Source of the DNA: Bacillus sonorensis NBRC 101234 = KCTC 13918
Lineage (GTDB): Bacteria; Bacillota; Bacilli; Bacillales; Bacillaceae
Assembly (NCBI RefSeq): GCF_001592005.1
Contig: NZ_BCVZ01000008.1
Coordinates: 87,334 to 151,333, forward strand
Direction: 5' to 3'
Length of the DNA stretch: 64,000 nucleotides
Below, piece by piece: positions 1-8,294 of the stretch (position 1 is its first letter; every line of letters starts with the position of its first letter). A model generated the notes under the pieces. The model was not told where the DNA came from, made no database searches, and saw only the letters and a list, made by a program, of their open reading frames with translations. A program made the translations under genes and the position numbers.

Positions 1-1425
1 GAGTCGCCTTCAAGTGTTCCCTGATCAATCCGCGTACCGCGGAATATGTATTGTTCCCCTCCAGCTTTAAAGTGCCTGTCCCCTTTTTTGTCAGCTTTCC
101 AGTACCGGAGATATGTTGCGCCAGCGATCCAACGCATGGAAGCCGCCTTTGGAAGAATCCATGGTCACGGTAACATCTTTGGCAAAAGCGCCATACCCAT
201 CGGCGGCGGAAAAGAGATCAAGCCGTCCCCACCCTTCAGCATCATCAAGAACAGGATAGCCGGAAGGAAGACCGGTAGTGGCTAAAATCCACCGGCGCTG
301 CGTGTTGTCAAGGTATGGAAAACGTGTTTCCAGCAAGACTTCAGCTCTCTTAGGAACCGCCATCGGTTTAGTTGGCCGATGAATTTGGCCAAATCCATAT
401 GTCAGTCGTTGGATATATTGTTTTTTATTCGCGTGATAATCGCTGAACCGGTCTTCCGCTGTCCCGGTTTGCGTTAACAACTTGCTGCGGGCTTCAGCAT
501 AAGCAGCCTTTTTCAACCTTTCATTGGCTGGATCAGATAGGATAGCGGCCGCCAATGCGGTTCCCATTACACGTCCTCCCATTACATCAAGCGGGGAATG
601 CATCCCGGCAACAATACGGTTATGGCCGAGTTCCGAAGCCCTGGTAAGCAGTTCCTGATAACGCTCCGGGATGGCATAGGCCATAGCAAAAGCGCTGAGA
701 TATGCGGCATTCGTATGTCCGCTGGGAAACCCTCCATCTTTGCTAGGATCAGGATTTATAGCGGGAACAAGGGTTGGTACAATGACTGAATTGCTTTTCC
801 AGCGAAACGGACGGGGATAATTAAAGTATCCCTTAGCCGGGTTTGCTGAAGAATAAGTACCTCGTAAAGTATTGACCAAGCCCACGATGTTTCCAAGATG
901 AGAACCCGTACTGCCTGCATTGGTTCCTTTATCATCATATTTTTTAATCAAGGCATCTGCCGGGATACTGTTGATCGTTGTCGTGGCTCCCGCATTCATC
1001 CGATATACATCGGTAAGCGGACCAAGACCGTCAATCACACTGTAGCTCTGATTCCTGCGATCATCAAAATATGCAGCATTTTCCTCACTAAAAGTACGGC
1101 GTTCAGCAATGTCAACAACTTTTTGAATGTTGGCATCCAACACGCTGCTGTTCAGTTTGGTACCGCTATTCCAGGTACTTCCGGGAGTCCAAAGCTTATT
1201 AAATCCGGAAAGTACCCCGATCACCGGATTAGAATTCACTGTAATATTAGCAGAGCTGTTATTTTTGTAATGATCTGCGAAATATCCTGCAGGGGGCGGC
1301 GTCGGCGGGGCTACTGTTTTTGCTTTAGCTGTTGCGCCCGCATTGCCTACACTCAGGGAACTTTGCAAGAGTGCCAGAGAACATACAGCCACCAATAAAT
1401 GCTTCCTCATCCTTGGTAATTTCAT
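1..1425 (-). pseudogene. Secreted PAP2-family acid phosphatase with frameshifted PATR-type C-terminus, cut by window edge
   Basis: The intact frame runs from 1425 down to a TGA at 91-93 and encodes 444 residues. A signal peptide occupies about residues 1-30. The three PAP2/vanadium-haloperoxidase motifs are present: KGYFNYPRP at 198-206, PSGH at 234-237, and Arg270, His276, Asp280. It should hydrolyse phosphomonoesters outside the membrane. Coding does not stop there: past residue about 430, two further frames resume with KLTKKGTGTLKLEGNNTYS and then GTRIDQGTLEGD, which is the autotransporter-associated beta-strand (PATR) repeat signature. Joining them needs one base restored near 114 and one near 40. 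The full gene therefore ran beyond the left edge. Sequencing error is the alternative to genuine mutation. Phosphatase identity is sure; the reading of the tail is inference from motif continuity. Confidence 0.85.
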
Positions 1426-1500
1426 TTACATCATATCCCCCTTGCTCTTCATTCTATCTCCAAAAAGCTATTAGTTATCTATGATCGTAACTTACATTTG

Positions 1501-1526
1501 TTAATGAAATCGTGTTATTTCATTAA
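1501..1526. promoter_or_regulatory. Perfect inverted repeat upstream of the phosphatase
   Basis: TTAATGAAAT and ATTTCATTAA form perfect 10-base arms around a 6-base spacer, about 75 bases upstream of the phosphatase start. The position suits an operator. No adjacent regulator gene identifies its ligand protein. Confidence 0.5.
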
Positions 1527-1996
1527 TATTTTGTTTATATTTTTCAGCTTCTCCCTCCAACATTAACCTTTAGTCTTAAAACCGGTAAACAAAGACGTCA
1601 TCGGCACATACAGCTCGGGCCTGAGCTAGAAAAAGTCACCTTCGGCCCTTGATTCGAAGAAGGGAAAATCCGGTCGCAAAATCGCATAGGAGCGCTGGAT
1701 CTTCCCCGGATTGTGAAGCGCGCTGACAGGCTGAGAAGGAGAAACAGAAGAAATTTATAGAGGGCGAAAAGCCGCTGACTTCCCGTCAGCAGCTCACAAC
1801 GAATAGCTCTTCATTCCATTAAAAATCTACAATGACATAGATCCATTTCCACCTTTGATCAACCAATAATATGTTCCTTAAAAGGTCACGGGTGATGAGA
1901 AAACGATCCAGGACAAAGGCATCATGCCAAAAATAATACCGGCATGTTGTAAATCACAGAGCCCCCCCATTTCCCCAGCGAAAAGCAAGTGAACGT
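1527..1996. other. Gene-free stretch
   Basis: No supported gene is present between the phosphatase promoter region and the tautomerase terminator. A small hairpin (GCTGAC/GTCAGC, 1774-1790) is visible. Short open stretches on the plus strand around 1630-1760 resemble nothing I recognise. Confidence 0.5.
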
Positions 1997-2028
1997 AAAA
2001 AAAGAACCCTGAAAAGAAAAAGGGTTCT
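1997..2028 (-). terminator. Terminator of the tautomerase gene
   Basis: On the minus strand AGAACCCT and AGGGTTCT form a stem with a 10-base loop followed by seven T residues. It lies about 70 bases beyond the tautomerase stop codon. Confidence 0.75.
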
Positions 2029-2100
2029 GATCGCAGCTGTAAATTTTTACGAAGGATGGAAGCGTCTCTTTTAAGCCCCCGGTAAATTCCTTTCGAGGGC

Positions 2101-2490
2101 TTACAGCTTTCCAGTTAAAAACTGCGCTTCGCCAAGCCCGAAACTCCAATCGGCATCACCATTTTCGGTAATGGACACCATTACATCTTCTGGGGAAATA
2201 CCGCATTCCGCTTCAAGCTTTTCAGCCAGCAAAGCGTACAATTTCTCTTTTTGGCTCTTCGTTCTTGTTTTACTGGTGATGCTGATCACAACCAAATCTT
2301 TAGATCTATTCAACCCCAAGCCTGTATCCTGGATAATGAGCTCATTCGCCGGGTGCTGATGTACAATTTGATAGCGGTCTCTCTCCGGAACGTTAAACGC
2401 TTCTACCATCGCGCAGTGGGCGGTATCTAACAATGTTTTTAATGCTTTTTCATCGCGGCCTTCGATTAGATCGAAACGTAATAATGGCAT
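2101..2490 (-). CDS. yrdN: Tautomerase family protein, YrdN-like
   Basis: This 129-residue protein belongs to the 4-oxalocrotonate tautomerase/MIF superfamily. Such enzymes use the N-terminal proline, exposed after removal of Met1, as the general base for keto-enol isomerisation. The start is set at 2490 because it puts Pro directly after Met (MPLLRF) and sits 10 bases after a GGAGAG ribosome binding site; an upstream in-frame ATG pair would bury the proline. The length fits the long tautomerase subgroup that includes B. subtilis YrdN. The gene has its own terminator and no operon partner. The substrate is unknown, and the symbol is from remembered similarity. Confidence 0.8.
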   Translation of the reverse strand: MPLLRFDLIEGRDEKALKTLLDTAHCAMVEAFNVPERDRYQIVHQHPANELIIQDTGLGLNRSKDLVVISITSKTRTKSQKEKLYALLAEKLEAECGISPEDVMVSITENGDADWSFGLGEAQFLTGKL

Positions 2491-2770
2491 GTTGTATACT
2501 CTCTCCTTCATCATTTTTGATCTTGCTCAAGAAATCAAAGGTTCGGTTTTTTTCCGCCCTTGATCCATTGTTTCGATTTACAAGACAATGGATAGATCAA
2601 ACTGATAAAAACATAACATATAACCAAAATATAATCAACATTTTATCAACTTATCATTTTGTTATCCACAAGAGTTTTCCAAAAATCAGTTGACATTAAT
2701 TCCTTAGGAGATTAGTATGTAAATAACAGTTAACCAACAAGTGACAATCATATAATCATAAAATATTTTT

Positions 2771-3697
2771 TTGATATTCTACGAAAGCGTTTTCTTTCGG
2801 CTCGTTACTCACGGATTCCTGCCTCCGCATCCGGCTCCTACCGCTATCTCTGTCGCTTATGGCGCGAATATCGGGCAAGTGCTGCTGCTCGGTATCATCA
2901 TCGCAATTCCGACGGCTGTGATCGCTGGTCCGTTATTTAACAAATTCGCGATGAAGAGGTTTCCGAATGCGTATCAAAAGAGCGGAAATTTATCGGCTTT
3001 AGGGCCGAGAAAGACATTTCAGCTTGAGGAAACACCGGGATTTGGCATCAGTGTGGTCACCTCATTATTTCCGGTTATCTTTATGGCTGTCGCAACTATT
3101 TTTTCTTTCGTATTTAAAGGAGATTCGAAAGGAAAAGAAATCATTGAATTTATCGGTACGCCGGGAACCGCTATGCTGATTTCTCTTTTGCTTGCCATTT
3201 ATACAATGGGATATGCGCGCAAGATTTCGATGCAGGAAATTGGAGAATCTTTATCGCAGTCGATTTCACAAATTGCCATGATGTTATTAATCATAGGAGG
3301 CGGCGGAGCGTTTAAACAGGTGCTTATTGACGGCGGCGTCGGTGATTATGTTGCCGATCTGTTCAGCCGGACAACTATGTCGCCTCTCTTAGTTGCGTGG
3401 ATGATTGCTGCCGTTCCCCGGCTTTGTTTAGGCTCTGCCACAGTGGCGGCGCTGACCACTGCGGGAATGGCTGCTCCCCTCATGACGGCGGGGGATGTAA
3501 ATCCAGGGTTGATGGTGCTGGCAACCGGGGCGGGAAGCGTGATTGCCTGCCACGTAAACGATGCCGGCTTTTGGATGGTAAAAGAATTTTTCGGACTGAC
3601 TATGATGGAGACATTTCAAACATGGACGCTTTTGACGACGGTGCTTTCTGTCACAGGGCTTGGCTGCGTCCTATTGGCGGGATTGTTGATTTCATAA
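2771..3697 (+). pseudogene. GntP-family gluconate/H+ symporter, N-terminal third missing
   Basis: The frame encodes the C-terminal part of a GntP permease. It enters the family alignment at VTHGFLPPHPAPTAI, about residue 140 of the usual 445-450, and continues to the normal C-terminus, including AMMLLIIGGGGAFKQVL and LVLATGAGSVIA-type segments. Roughly the first five membrane helices are lost, so transport of gluconate or a related sugar acid is unlikely. No good ribosome binding site precedes the first ATG. A proline replaces leucine in the otherwise conserved AAVLRLCLGSATVAALT stretch (seen as AAVPRLCLG). No gnt kinase or regulator is adjacent. I read it as a truncated remnant. Confidence 0.8.
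2782..2795 (+). promoter_or_regulatory. cre-like sequence at the broken end of the permease
   Basis: CGAAAGCGTTTTCT matches the CcpA consensus TGWAANCGNTNWCA at all fixed positions except the two ends. It lies inside the first codons of the truncated permease frame, so it may be a relic of the control region of a lost gene. Confidence 0.35.
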
Positions 3698-3782
3698 GAA
3701 CTAGTGCAGGACGGGCGGAACATATTGAAGTTTTTAAACAAGAGCCTTATAAAGAACTCCCTGATAAAATCAATCGGCGCCG

Positions 3783-3963
3783 GATCAATTCATCGTCGGC
3801 CGCTTCGGCCTTGCTTTGAAGATAGAGAAAACACAGCACGAGTTCGCCAAGGCGTTCGGGATCCCGCGGGGCTATGTGTCCCGGATCGAAAAAACGGGCG
3901 CTGATGAAGATGTTTTTTTATCGGGCTGAGGAGAAGATGCTGAAGAGGACAAATCGCAAATGA
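3783..3963 (+). pseudogene. Remnant of a sporulation sigma factor (SigK/SpoIIIC-like) C-terminus
   Basis: One frame reads [16 protein letters not shown], then [22 protein letters not shown] one-base shift then continues [22 protein letters not shown] and a stop. This is the region 4.2 helix-turn-helix and tail of a sigma-K/sigma-E type factor, normally [38 protein letters not shown]. The shift occurs at an AAAAAA run near 3890, and two residues are missing after KMF. In B. subtilis the SigK C-terminal half is the separate gene spoIIIC beside the skin element. Here no start, N-terminal half or element boundary was seen, so it is a decayed fragment. Confidence 0.65.
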
Positions 3964-3980
3964 AGAGATAATAAGAATAA

Positions 3981-4012
3981 GGGCTAGGATAATAAAACCC
4001 TAGCTCTTTTTG
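3981..4012 (+). terminator. Terminator after the sigma factor remnant
   Basis: GGGCTAGG pairs with CCTAGCTC (one G-U) around an 8-9 base loop and is followed by five T residues. It would end plus-strand transcription from the permease/sigma remnant region. Confidence 0.7.
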
Positions 4013-4087
4013 TATTCTAATATTTATATAGATCTACCATAAAATAAAAAAATTCCTCGTGGGAAACCGGTCAAGTGCGAAAAGAAG

Positions 4088-4609
4088 TCACACTGATTTT
4101 CCCCATTTTCCAAATATTCTTCCTATTGCCGCAACAAATGTAAGGATAAACGGTAAGGCTACGACAAAGCATATCAAAGGCACCCACTTTGATATGCCAG
4201 TTATGTAATGAAGCATTGCTGTTAAAAGAGTTAAGCAAACCAAGGTAATAGTGACATGTCGAACGGATTTTTCACTTCTCTTATACTTTTCAATCAGGGT
4301 TGATCGATCAGTATATATCGGAGAAGTCCCCGGCTCAGCGACGAAGATGTGCATCCCGTGGTAAGAGCATATATGTGCCCATCCTGCGGCTTCAAACGTT
4401 TCTATATAATCCTCAAAGCCGTCTTCATCAATATCCTGATAATCAATACTGTACGTCAAATTCTTCGGCTCGGCTTTTTTTAGCCTATACCCCATAAATG
4501 CAAATGAGTCGAGCACCCAGCCTTTGCTGGCCATATCACTGAGTTTTTTCATATCTTTTTCTTCTGAAAAGGCCAAGCCATCGGACATGATATATTTTTT
4601 TTGTTTCAT
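4088..4609 (-). CDS. DUF2812 membrane protein
   Basis: This 173-residue protein has an N-terminal soluble DUF2812 domain (about 1-105), including the typical DMKKLSDMASKGWVLDSFAFMGYRLKK stretch. Two hydrophobic helices follow, at about 118-137 and 141-163. The molecular function is unknown. It starts one base after the PadR gene stop codon, with its AGGGGA ribosome binding site inside the end of that gene, so the two are translated from one message. PadR/DUF2812 pairs recur in Firmicutes, and the DUF2812 protein may modulate PadR or be its main target; that is inference. Confidence 0.8.
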   Translation of the reverse strand: MKQKKYIMSDGLAFSEEKDMKKLSDMASKGWVLDSFAFMGYRLKKAEPKNLTYSIDYQDIDEDGFEDYIETFEAAGWAHICSYHGMHIFVAEPGTSPIYTDRSTLIEKYKRSEKSVRHVTITLVCLTLLTAMLHYITGISKWVPLICFVVALPFILTFVAAIGRIFGKWGKSV

Positions 4610-4610
4610 A

Positions 4611-4946
4611 TTAATCCCCTTTCAATTGTTGAAAAGCGAGCTCTCCGTGCTCAGCCATCACTCTTTTGCGTTGAATTTCTTTTTTTAATAATTCTCGGCC
4701 GTGCAGAGTTGTTTGGTATACTTTGCGGCGCGGGTTGTCGTTGTCTACAAGTTGAATGACCCCTGCTTGAAGTAATTTCTTTAACAGTGTGTATAGAGTA
4801 GCCGGACCGATAGCAAATGAATCGTCGGTCATCTCCTCTATTTCCTGCATGATGGAATATCCATGTTTTGGTTCTAGCAATGTTAAGACGATGTAATACG
4901 CTGGATCGGTGAGCTGATCCATTTCCTGTGAACGCTGCTTTGGCAA
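4611..4946 (-). CDS. PadR-family transcriptional regulator
   Basis: This 111-residue winged-helix protein carries the PadR pattern YYIVLTLLEPKHGYSIMQEIEEMT, then ATLYTLLKKLLQAGVIQLV and RRKVYQTTLHGRELL. It is the short PadR-s2 class with a compact C-terminal dimer helix. The start codon is TTG at 4946, five bases after AGGTGA. It is first in a two-gene unit with the DUF2812 protein. A near-perfect 32-base palindrome overlaps its promoter, which points to autorepression. The inducer is unknown. Confidence 0.88.
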   Translation of the reverse strand: MPKQRSQEMDQLTDPAYYIVLTLLEPKHGYSIMQEIEEMTDDSFAIGPATLYTLLKKLLQAGVIQLVDNDNPRRKVYQTTLHGRELLKKEIQRKRVMAEHGELAFQQLKGD

Positions 4947-4964
4947 GTGGTCACCTCATTTCTT

Positions 4965-4996
4965 ATATCAATAACTGATATATCACTTATTGATAT
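4965..4996. promoter_or_regulatory. 32-base near-perfect palindrome, probable PadR operator
   Basis: ATATCAATAA (4965-4974) is mirrored by TTATTGATAT (4987-4996), and the middle contains TGATATATCA. Only one base pair of the 32-base palindrome is mismatched. It overlaps the -10 box at 4995-5000 by two bases and covers the transcription start, ending before the TTG start codon. Confidence 0.75.
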
Positions 4997-5023
4997 AATA
5001 GAATTTTCCTTTTGATTTGTCAA
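4995..5023 (-). promoter_or_regulatory. SigA promoter of the PadR operon
   Basis: On the minus strand TTGACA (5018-5023) and TATTAT (4995-5000) are 17 bases apart. The -35 is consensus and the -10 has one mismatch. Confidence 0.75.
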
Positions 5024-5191
5024 TACGATATTCTTTCTGAATTCTGTCATCATAAAGAAACCACCGCCGGCTGAGATCACTTTTTTGGTATCACAGATAG
5101 ACTACCGCCTTTCCCGGCTCCGGCCGCTCTATCACTCATATTTTTCCATCCGGATTCTCAAATGTTCGTTTTCCTCTTTTTACTTTCTAAG

Positions 5192-5221
5192 AAAAAAGAG
5201 CTCCTCCAAAAAGAGGAACTC
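5192..5221 (-). terminator. Terminator of the alpha-glucoside operon
   Basis: GAGTTCCTC and GAGGAGCTC form a 9-base stem with one G-U pair, followed by six T residues on the minus strand. It lies just past the GH4 stop codon. Confidence 0.8.
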
Positions 5222-5226
5222 GTACT

Positions 5227-6588
5227 TTACGAATGAATCAAAACGCCGTCTCTGTATTTGATTTTCAATTCCGGCCAATACGCTTTGTTCGCCTCGATTA
5301 AATCGTCCAAAACGGCTTTTGCCACTCTTGAGGAAGGAAGTGTTTTGTTTAATGTGAAGGCTTGCAGCGCTTTCTCATAAGATCCTTCTGTTATCGCTTC
5401 TACCAGGATTTTTTCCGAGGCCAGCTGCTGATCGATCATGGCTTTGTAAAAGTACGGAATGTCCCCGACATATTCAGGTGCCGGACCGTCGGCATTGATC
5501 AGGCAAGGCACTTCGACCATGGCATCATCCGGAAGATTCGGGATTGTGCCGTTGTTTTCAACCATGACAAGGTACCGTTTCCCTAAATTTTTCGCCAGAG
5601 ATACGGTGACATCCACGATGAAAATGCCATGCACGCCTACATGGAACTGATCGGAAAGCACACCCGTCTCTTCATATTGCTTAACGGTTTCAAACAATGT
5701 TTTTTCGCGGCCGTTCATGACCTCATTTGCCCTTGTATATTCTTTATTCGATGTCTCCACAATCAAATCTGGCAAAAGATAGTATTGCAAATAAGGATTT
5801 GGGATGTATTCCGGAAAAAAGTCCATTATCAATTTGATATTTTTAAAGGTTTTGATCCAAGATGCGTCCGCATGCCGATAATCGATTTTGGAAATATCCT
5901 CTGTCAGTAATCCGTGTTTATGGATATGCTCCCGGAGCTCAGGCAGACGGTCAACGCCGTCGACTTCGACTTTTGTAAACCAGCCGAAATGATTCAGACC
6001 GAAGTAGTCAACAACCAGATCTTCCCGGTTGACGCCGAGGATGGCGCTCATATTGCGCATCGTTGCAACCGGCATATCACAAATATTCAGGACTCTCGCT
6101 TTCGGACGCAGTTTCCTTACGGCTTCCGCCACTATTGACGCAGGGTTGGAGTAATTGACGATCCAGCAAGTCTCTTTTGCATATTGTTCAACAAAATCAA
6201 TTAATTCCACCATTGGGGAGATCGTTCTTAACCCGTACGCCAATCCGCCGGGTCCGCATGTTTCCTGGCCGACAACACCGTGGGAAAGAGGGATTTTTTC
6301 ATCAAGTTCCCTCATTTTATATTTTCCTACCCTCATTTGGGCGAACACAAAATCTGCGTCTGTAAATGCCGTCTCTGGATCAGTTGTGTCCACGATGACA
6401 ATCTTGTCTGTATATTCGGAGATAACCGCTTTCGCTGCAATGACCACCTTTGATTGGCGCTCGCCGTCGATATCATAAAAACGAATTTCTGATAACGGAA
6501 GGTCTTCCAATCGTTCCATTAAGCTTCTGATAATCCCAGGGGTATACGTGCTTCCGCCTCCTGCAATGGCTAATTTGTACGTTTTCAT
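5227..6588 (-). CDS. GH4 6-phospho-alpha-glucosidase
   Basis: This 453-residue glycoside hydrolase family 4 enzyme hydrolyses a 6'-phosphorylated alpha-glucoside delivered by the PTS. It uses NAD and a divalent metal for a redox-elimination mechanism. Visible are the NAD-binding loop GGGSTYTPG (10-18), the CGPGG turn (111-115), the family cysteine in CDMP (170-173) and the metal histidine in LNHFGW (His200). CDMP rather than CNVP is the signature of alpha-specific members such as GlvA and AglB. Its ATG shares one base with the stop of the EIICB gene, so the two are coupled. The exact sugar (maltose, isomaltulose or another sucrose isomer) cannot be read from sequence. Confidence 0.88.
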   Translation of the reverse strand: MKTYKLAIAGGGSTYTPGIIRSLMERLEDLPLSEIRFYDIDGERQSKVVIAAKAVISEYTDKIVIVDTTDPETAFTDADFVFAQMRVGKYKMRELDEKIPLSHGVVGQETCGPGGLAYGLRTISPMVELIDFVEQYAKETCWIVNYSNPASIVAEAVRKLRPKARVLNICDMPVATMRNMSAILGVNREDLVVDYFGLNHFGWFTKVEVDGVDRLPELREHIHKHGLLTEDISKIDYRHADASWIKTFKNIKLIMDFFPEYIPNPYLQYYLLPDLIVETSNKEYTRANEVMNGREKTLFETVKQYEETGVLSDQFHVGVHGIFIVDVTVSLAKNLGKRYLVMVENNGTIPNLPDDAMVEVPCLINADGPAPEYVGDIPYFYKAMIDQQLASEKILVEAITEGSYEKALQAFTLNKTLPSSRVAKAVLDDLIEANKAYWPELKIKYRDGVLIHS

Positions 6589-8165
6589 TATGTAACGCCT
6601 CCTAATGTCATATCCACTTGATCCCTAACATGTTTTACATGTAGTCCATAGACGACTTGTACATTGTTGCCGGATTTTATCACACCTTTTGAGCCGGTTT
6701 GTTTTAAGGTTGCTTCGTCAACGATAGTTGGATCTTTTAAAATCAGCCTTAATCTCGTATAACAATTATCTACATTTTCAATATTGTCTTTTCCGCCCAA
6801 TGCCTGGATGATCGTTTCACCGAGACCGGAGGCGGCGGTATGTCCTGCAGCTGTTTCCCGCTGTGCGGCATATTCCTGTGTCGCCGCTGTACCGGAAGGC
6901 ACCTCATCCTCTTCACGGCCGGGTGTTTTTAAGTTCAGTTTTACAATCAGGAACCGGAAAGTGACAAAGTATAGCGCGAACATGATCAAGCCAACAACAA
7001 TAAACATCGGCCAATTCGATTTTGTTGTACCGAGCGGCAAATTGTACAGCAGGAAGTCGATGATCCCGTTCGCACCGATTGCATGTACGTCGAAAATGCT
7101 GAGAAGCATCATTCCTGTACCGGCAAGAACGGCATGCACAACAAACAGGATCGGCGCGACAAATAGAAATGAAAATTCCAATGGCTCTGTTACGCCTAAA
7201 AGAAATGAAGTAACGGCTGCCGGCAGTAAAATGGCTTTTGCCTGTTTCTTTTTCTTTTTACTGGCAGTGGCATACAATGCCAGCGCAGCCCCCATCAACC
7301 CGAACATCTTGCTTAACCCGCGGGCATCCCAGTTTACTGTGCCGCTGAGCACTTTCACCGATTTATCGGCCATTTCGGCAAAGTAAATATTTCTGGCACC
7401 GTAAATCATATCGCCGCCGATATGGGCTGTTCCGCCTAATTCTGTATACAGGAAAGGCGTATAGATGAGATGGTGCAGCCCTGTCGGTATAAGAATTCTT
7501 TCGAGAAAACCGTATACAAAAAATCCGAACACACCTAAATCTTTAATGCTGTTTGCCAGCCATGTAATGCCGTTTTGGGCATACGGCCAAAATTCCGAGG
7601 CCAGCGCGCCAAGAATCATCGCGCTCGGAATCGCCAAAATGGCGACAAACCGATGGCCGGAATAAATTTGCATCACGCCTTTAAATTGTTTGTCACAGTA
7701 TTGATTGTGAAGAACACCGACAAGCGCTCCTATTAAGATCCCTGAAAATACACCCATTTCAAGAACTTGGACATTTAAAACAAGTGCCTGACCGGATGCT
7801 TGCATCTGATCAGCAGGAACTAAGCGGTTCGACAGCTGCATCACCTGGTGCATCGCGTTAATAAAAATGACAAAGGATACCAGACCTGTTAGCGCGGCAT
7901 AGCCTTTATCTTTTTTCGCGAGTCCGATCGGAATGCCGACAGCAAAGACCAGCGCCAGGTTTTGAAGAATAGAAACCGCTGAACCGGATATAAATTGCCC
8001 GAAGTGCTGTATGAAGGGATAATTGAGAAAAGACACGTACTTTGCCAGATTGCCGTTCCCAAAAACATTCCCGAATGCGATAAACAGTCCGATGATCGGC
8101 AATATCAAAATCGGCGCAAATAATGATTTGCCAAAAAGCTGCAGCCCATTTAAAACCCTTTTCAT
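6588..8165 (-). CDS. PTS glucoside-specific EIICB
   Basis: This 525-residue permease of the glucose/glucoside PTS family has a multi-spanning EIIC domain (about 1-410) with the signature LLGVTEPLEFSFLFVAP. A variable linker and an EIIB domain (about 445-525) follow, whose phosphorylated cysteine is Cys468 in DNCYTRLRL. It imports an alpha-glucoside as its 6-phosphate. There is no EIIA domain, so phosphate must come from a Glc-type EIIA encoded elsewhere. The start at 8165 follows AAGGAAGG; an upstream in-frame ATG lacks a good site. It is translationally coupled to the GH4 gene and lies downstream of an RpiR regulator. Confidence 0.9.
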   Translation of the reverse strand: MKRVLNGLQLFGKSLFAPILILPIIGLFIAFGNVFGNGNLAKYVSFLNYPFIQHFGQFISGSAVSILQNLALVFAVGIPIGLAKKDKGYAALTGLVSFVIFINAMHQVMQLSNRLVPADQMQASGQALVLNVQVLEMGVFSGILIGALVGVLHNQYCDKQFKGVMQIYSGHRFVAILAIPSAMILGALASEFWPYAQNGITWLANSIKDLGVFGFFVYGFLERILIPTGLHHLIYTPFLYTELGGTAHIGGDMIYGARNIYFAEMADKSVKVLSGTVNWDARGLSKMFGLMGAALALYATASKKKKKQAKAILLPAAVTSFLLGVTEPLEFSFLFVAPILFVVHAVLAGTGMMLLSIFDVHAIGANGIIDFLLYNLPLGTTKSNWPMFIVVGLIMFALYFVTFRFLIVKLNLKTPGREEDEVPSGTAATQEYAAQRETAAGHTAASGLGETIIQALGGKDNIENVDNCYTRLRLILKDPTIVDEATLKQTGSKGVIKSGNNVQVVYGLHVKHVRDQVDMTLGGVT

Positions 8166-8186
8166 CCCAACCTTCCTTTCGCATAA

Positions 8187-8200
8187 AGTAAGCGTTATCA
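8187..8200 (-). promoter_or_regulatory. cre-like site ahead of the EIICB gene
   Basis: On the minus strand TGATAACGCTTACT fits TGWAANCGNTNWCA with two mismatches. It lies between a possible -10 (TATACT, 8212-8217) and the EIICB ribosome binding site, where CcpA could block elongation. Confidence 0.45.
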
Positions 8201-8294
8201 ATTACAAACAAAGTATAGCGCCGGGGCCACGATTAAAAAAGAGATTTCGTCGAATCTGTATCATGTCAACAAATGATGTGAAATGTCACAGGAA

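Noticed and set aside
898..1398. 166-codon plus-strand frame opposite the phosphatase gene
   Set aside because: It is the antisense shadow of the phosphatase, which has clear catalytic motifs and a signal peptide.
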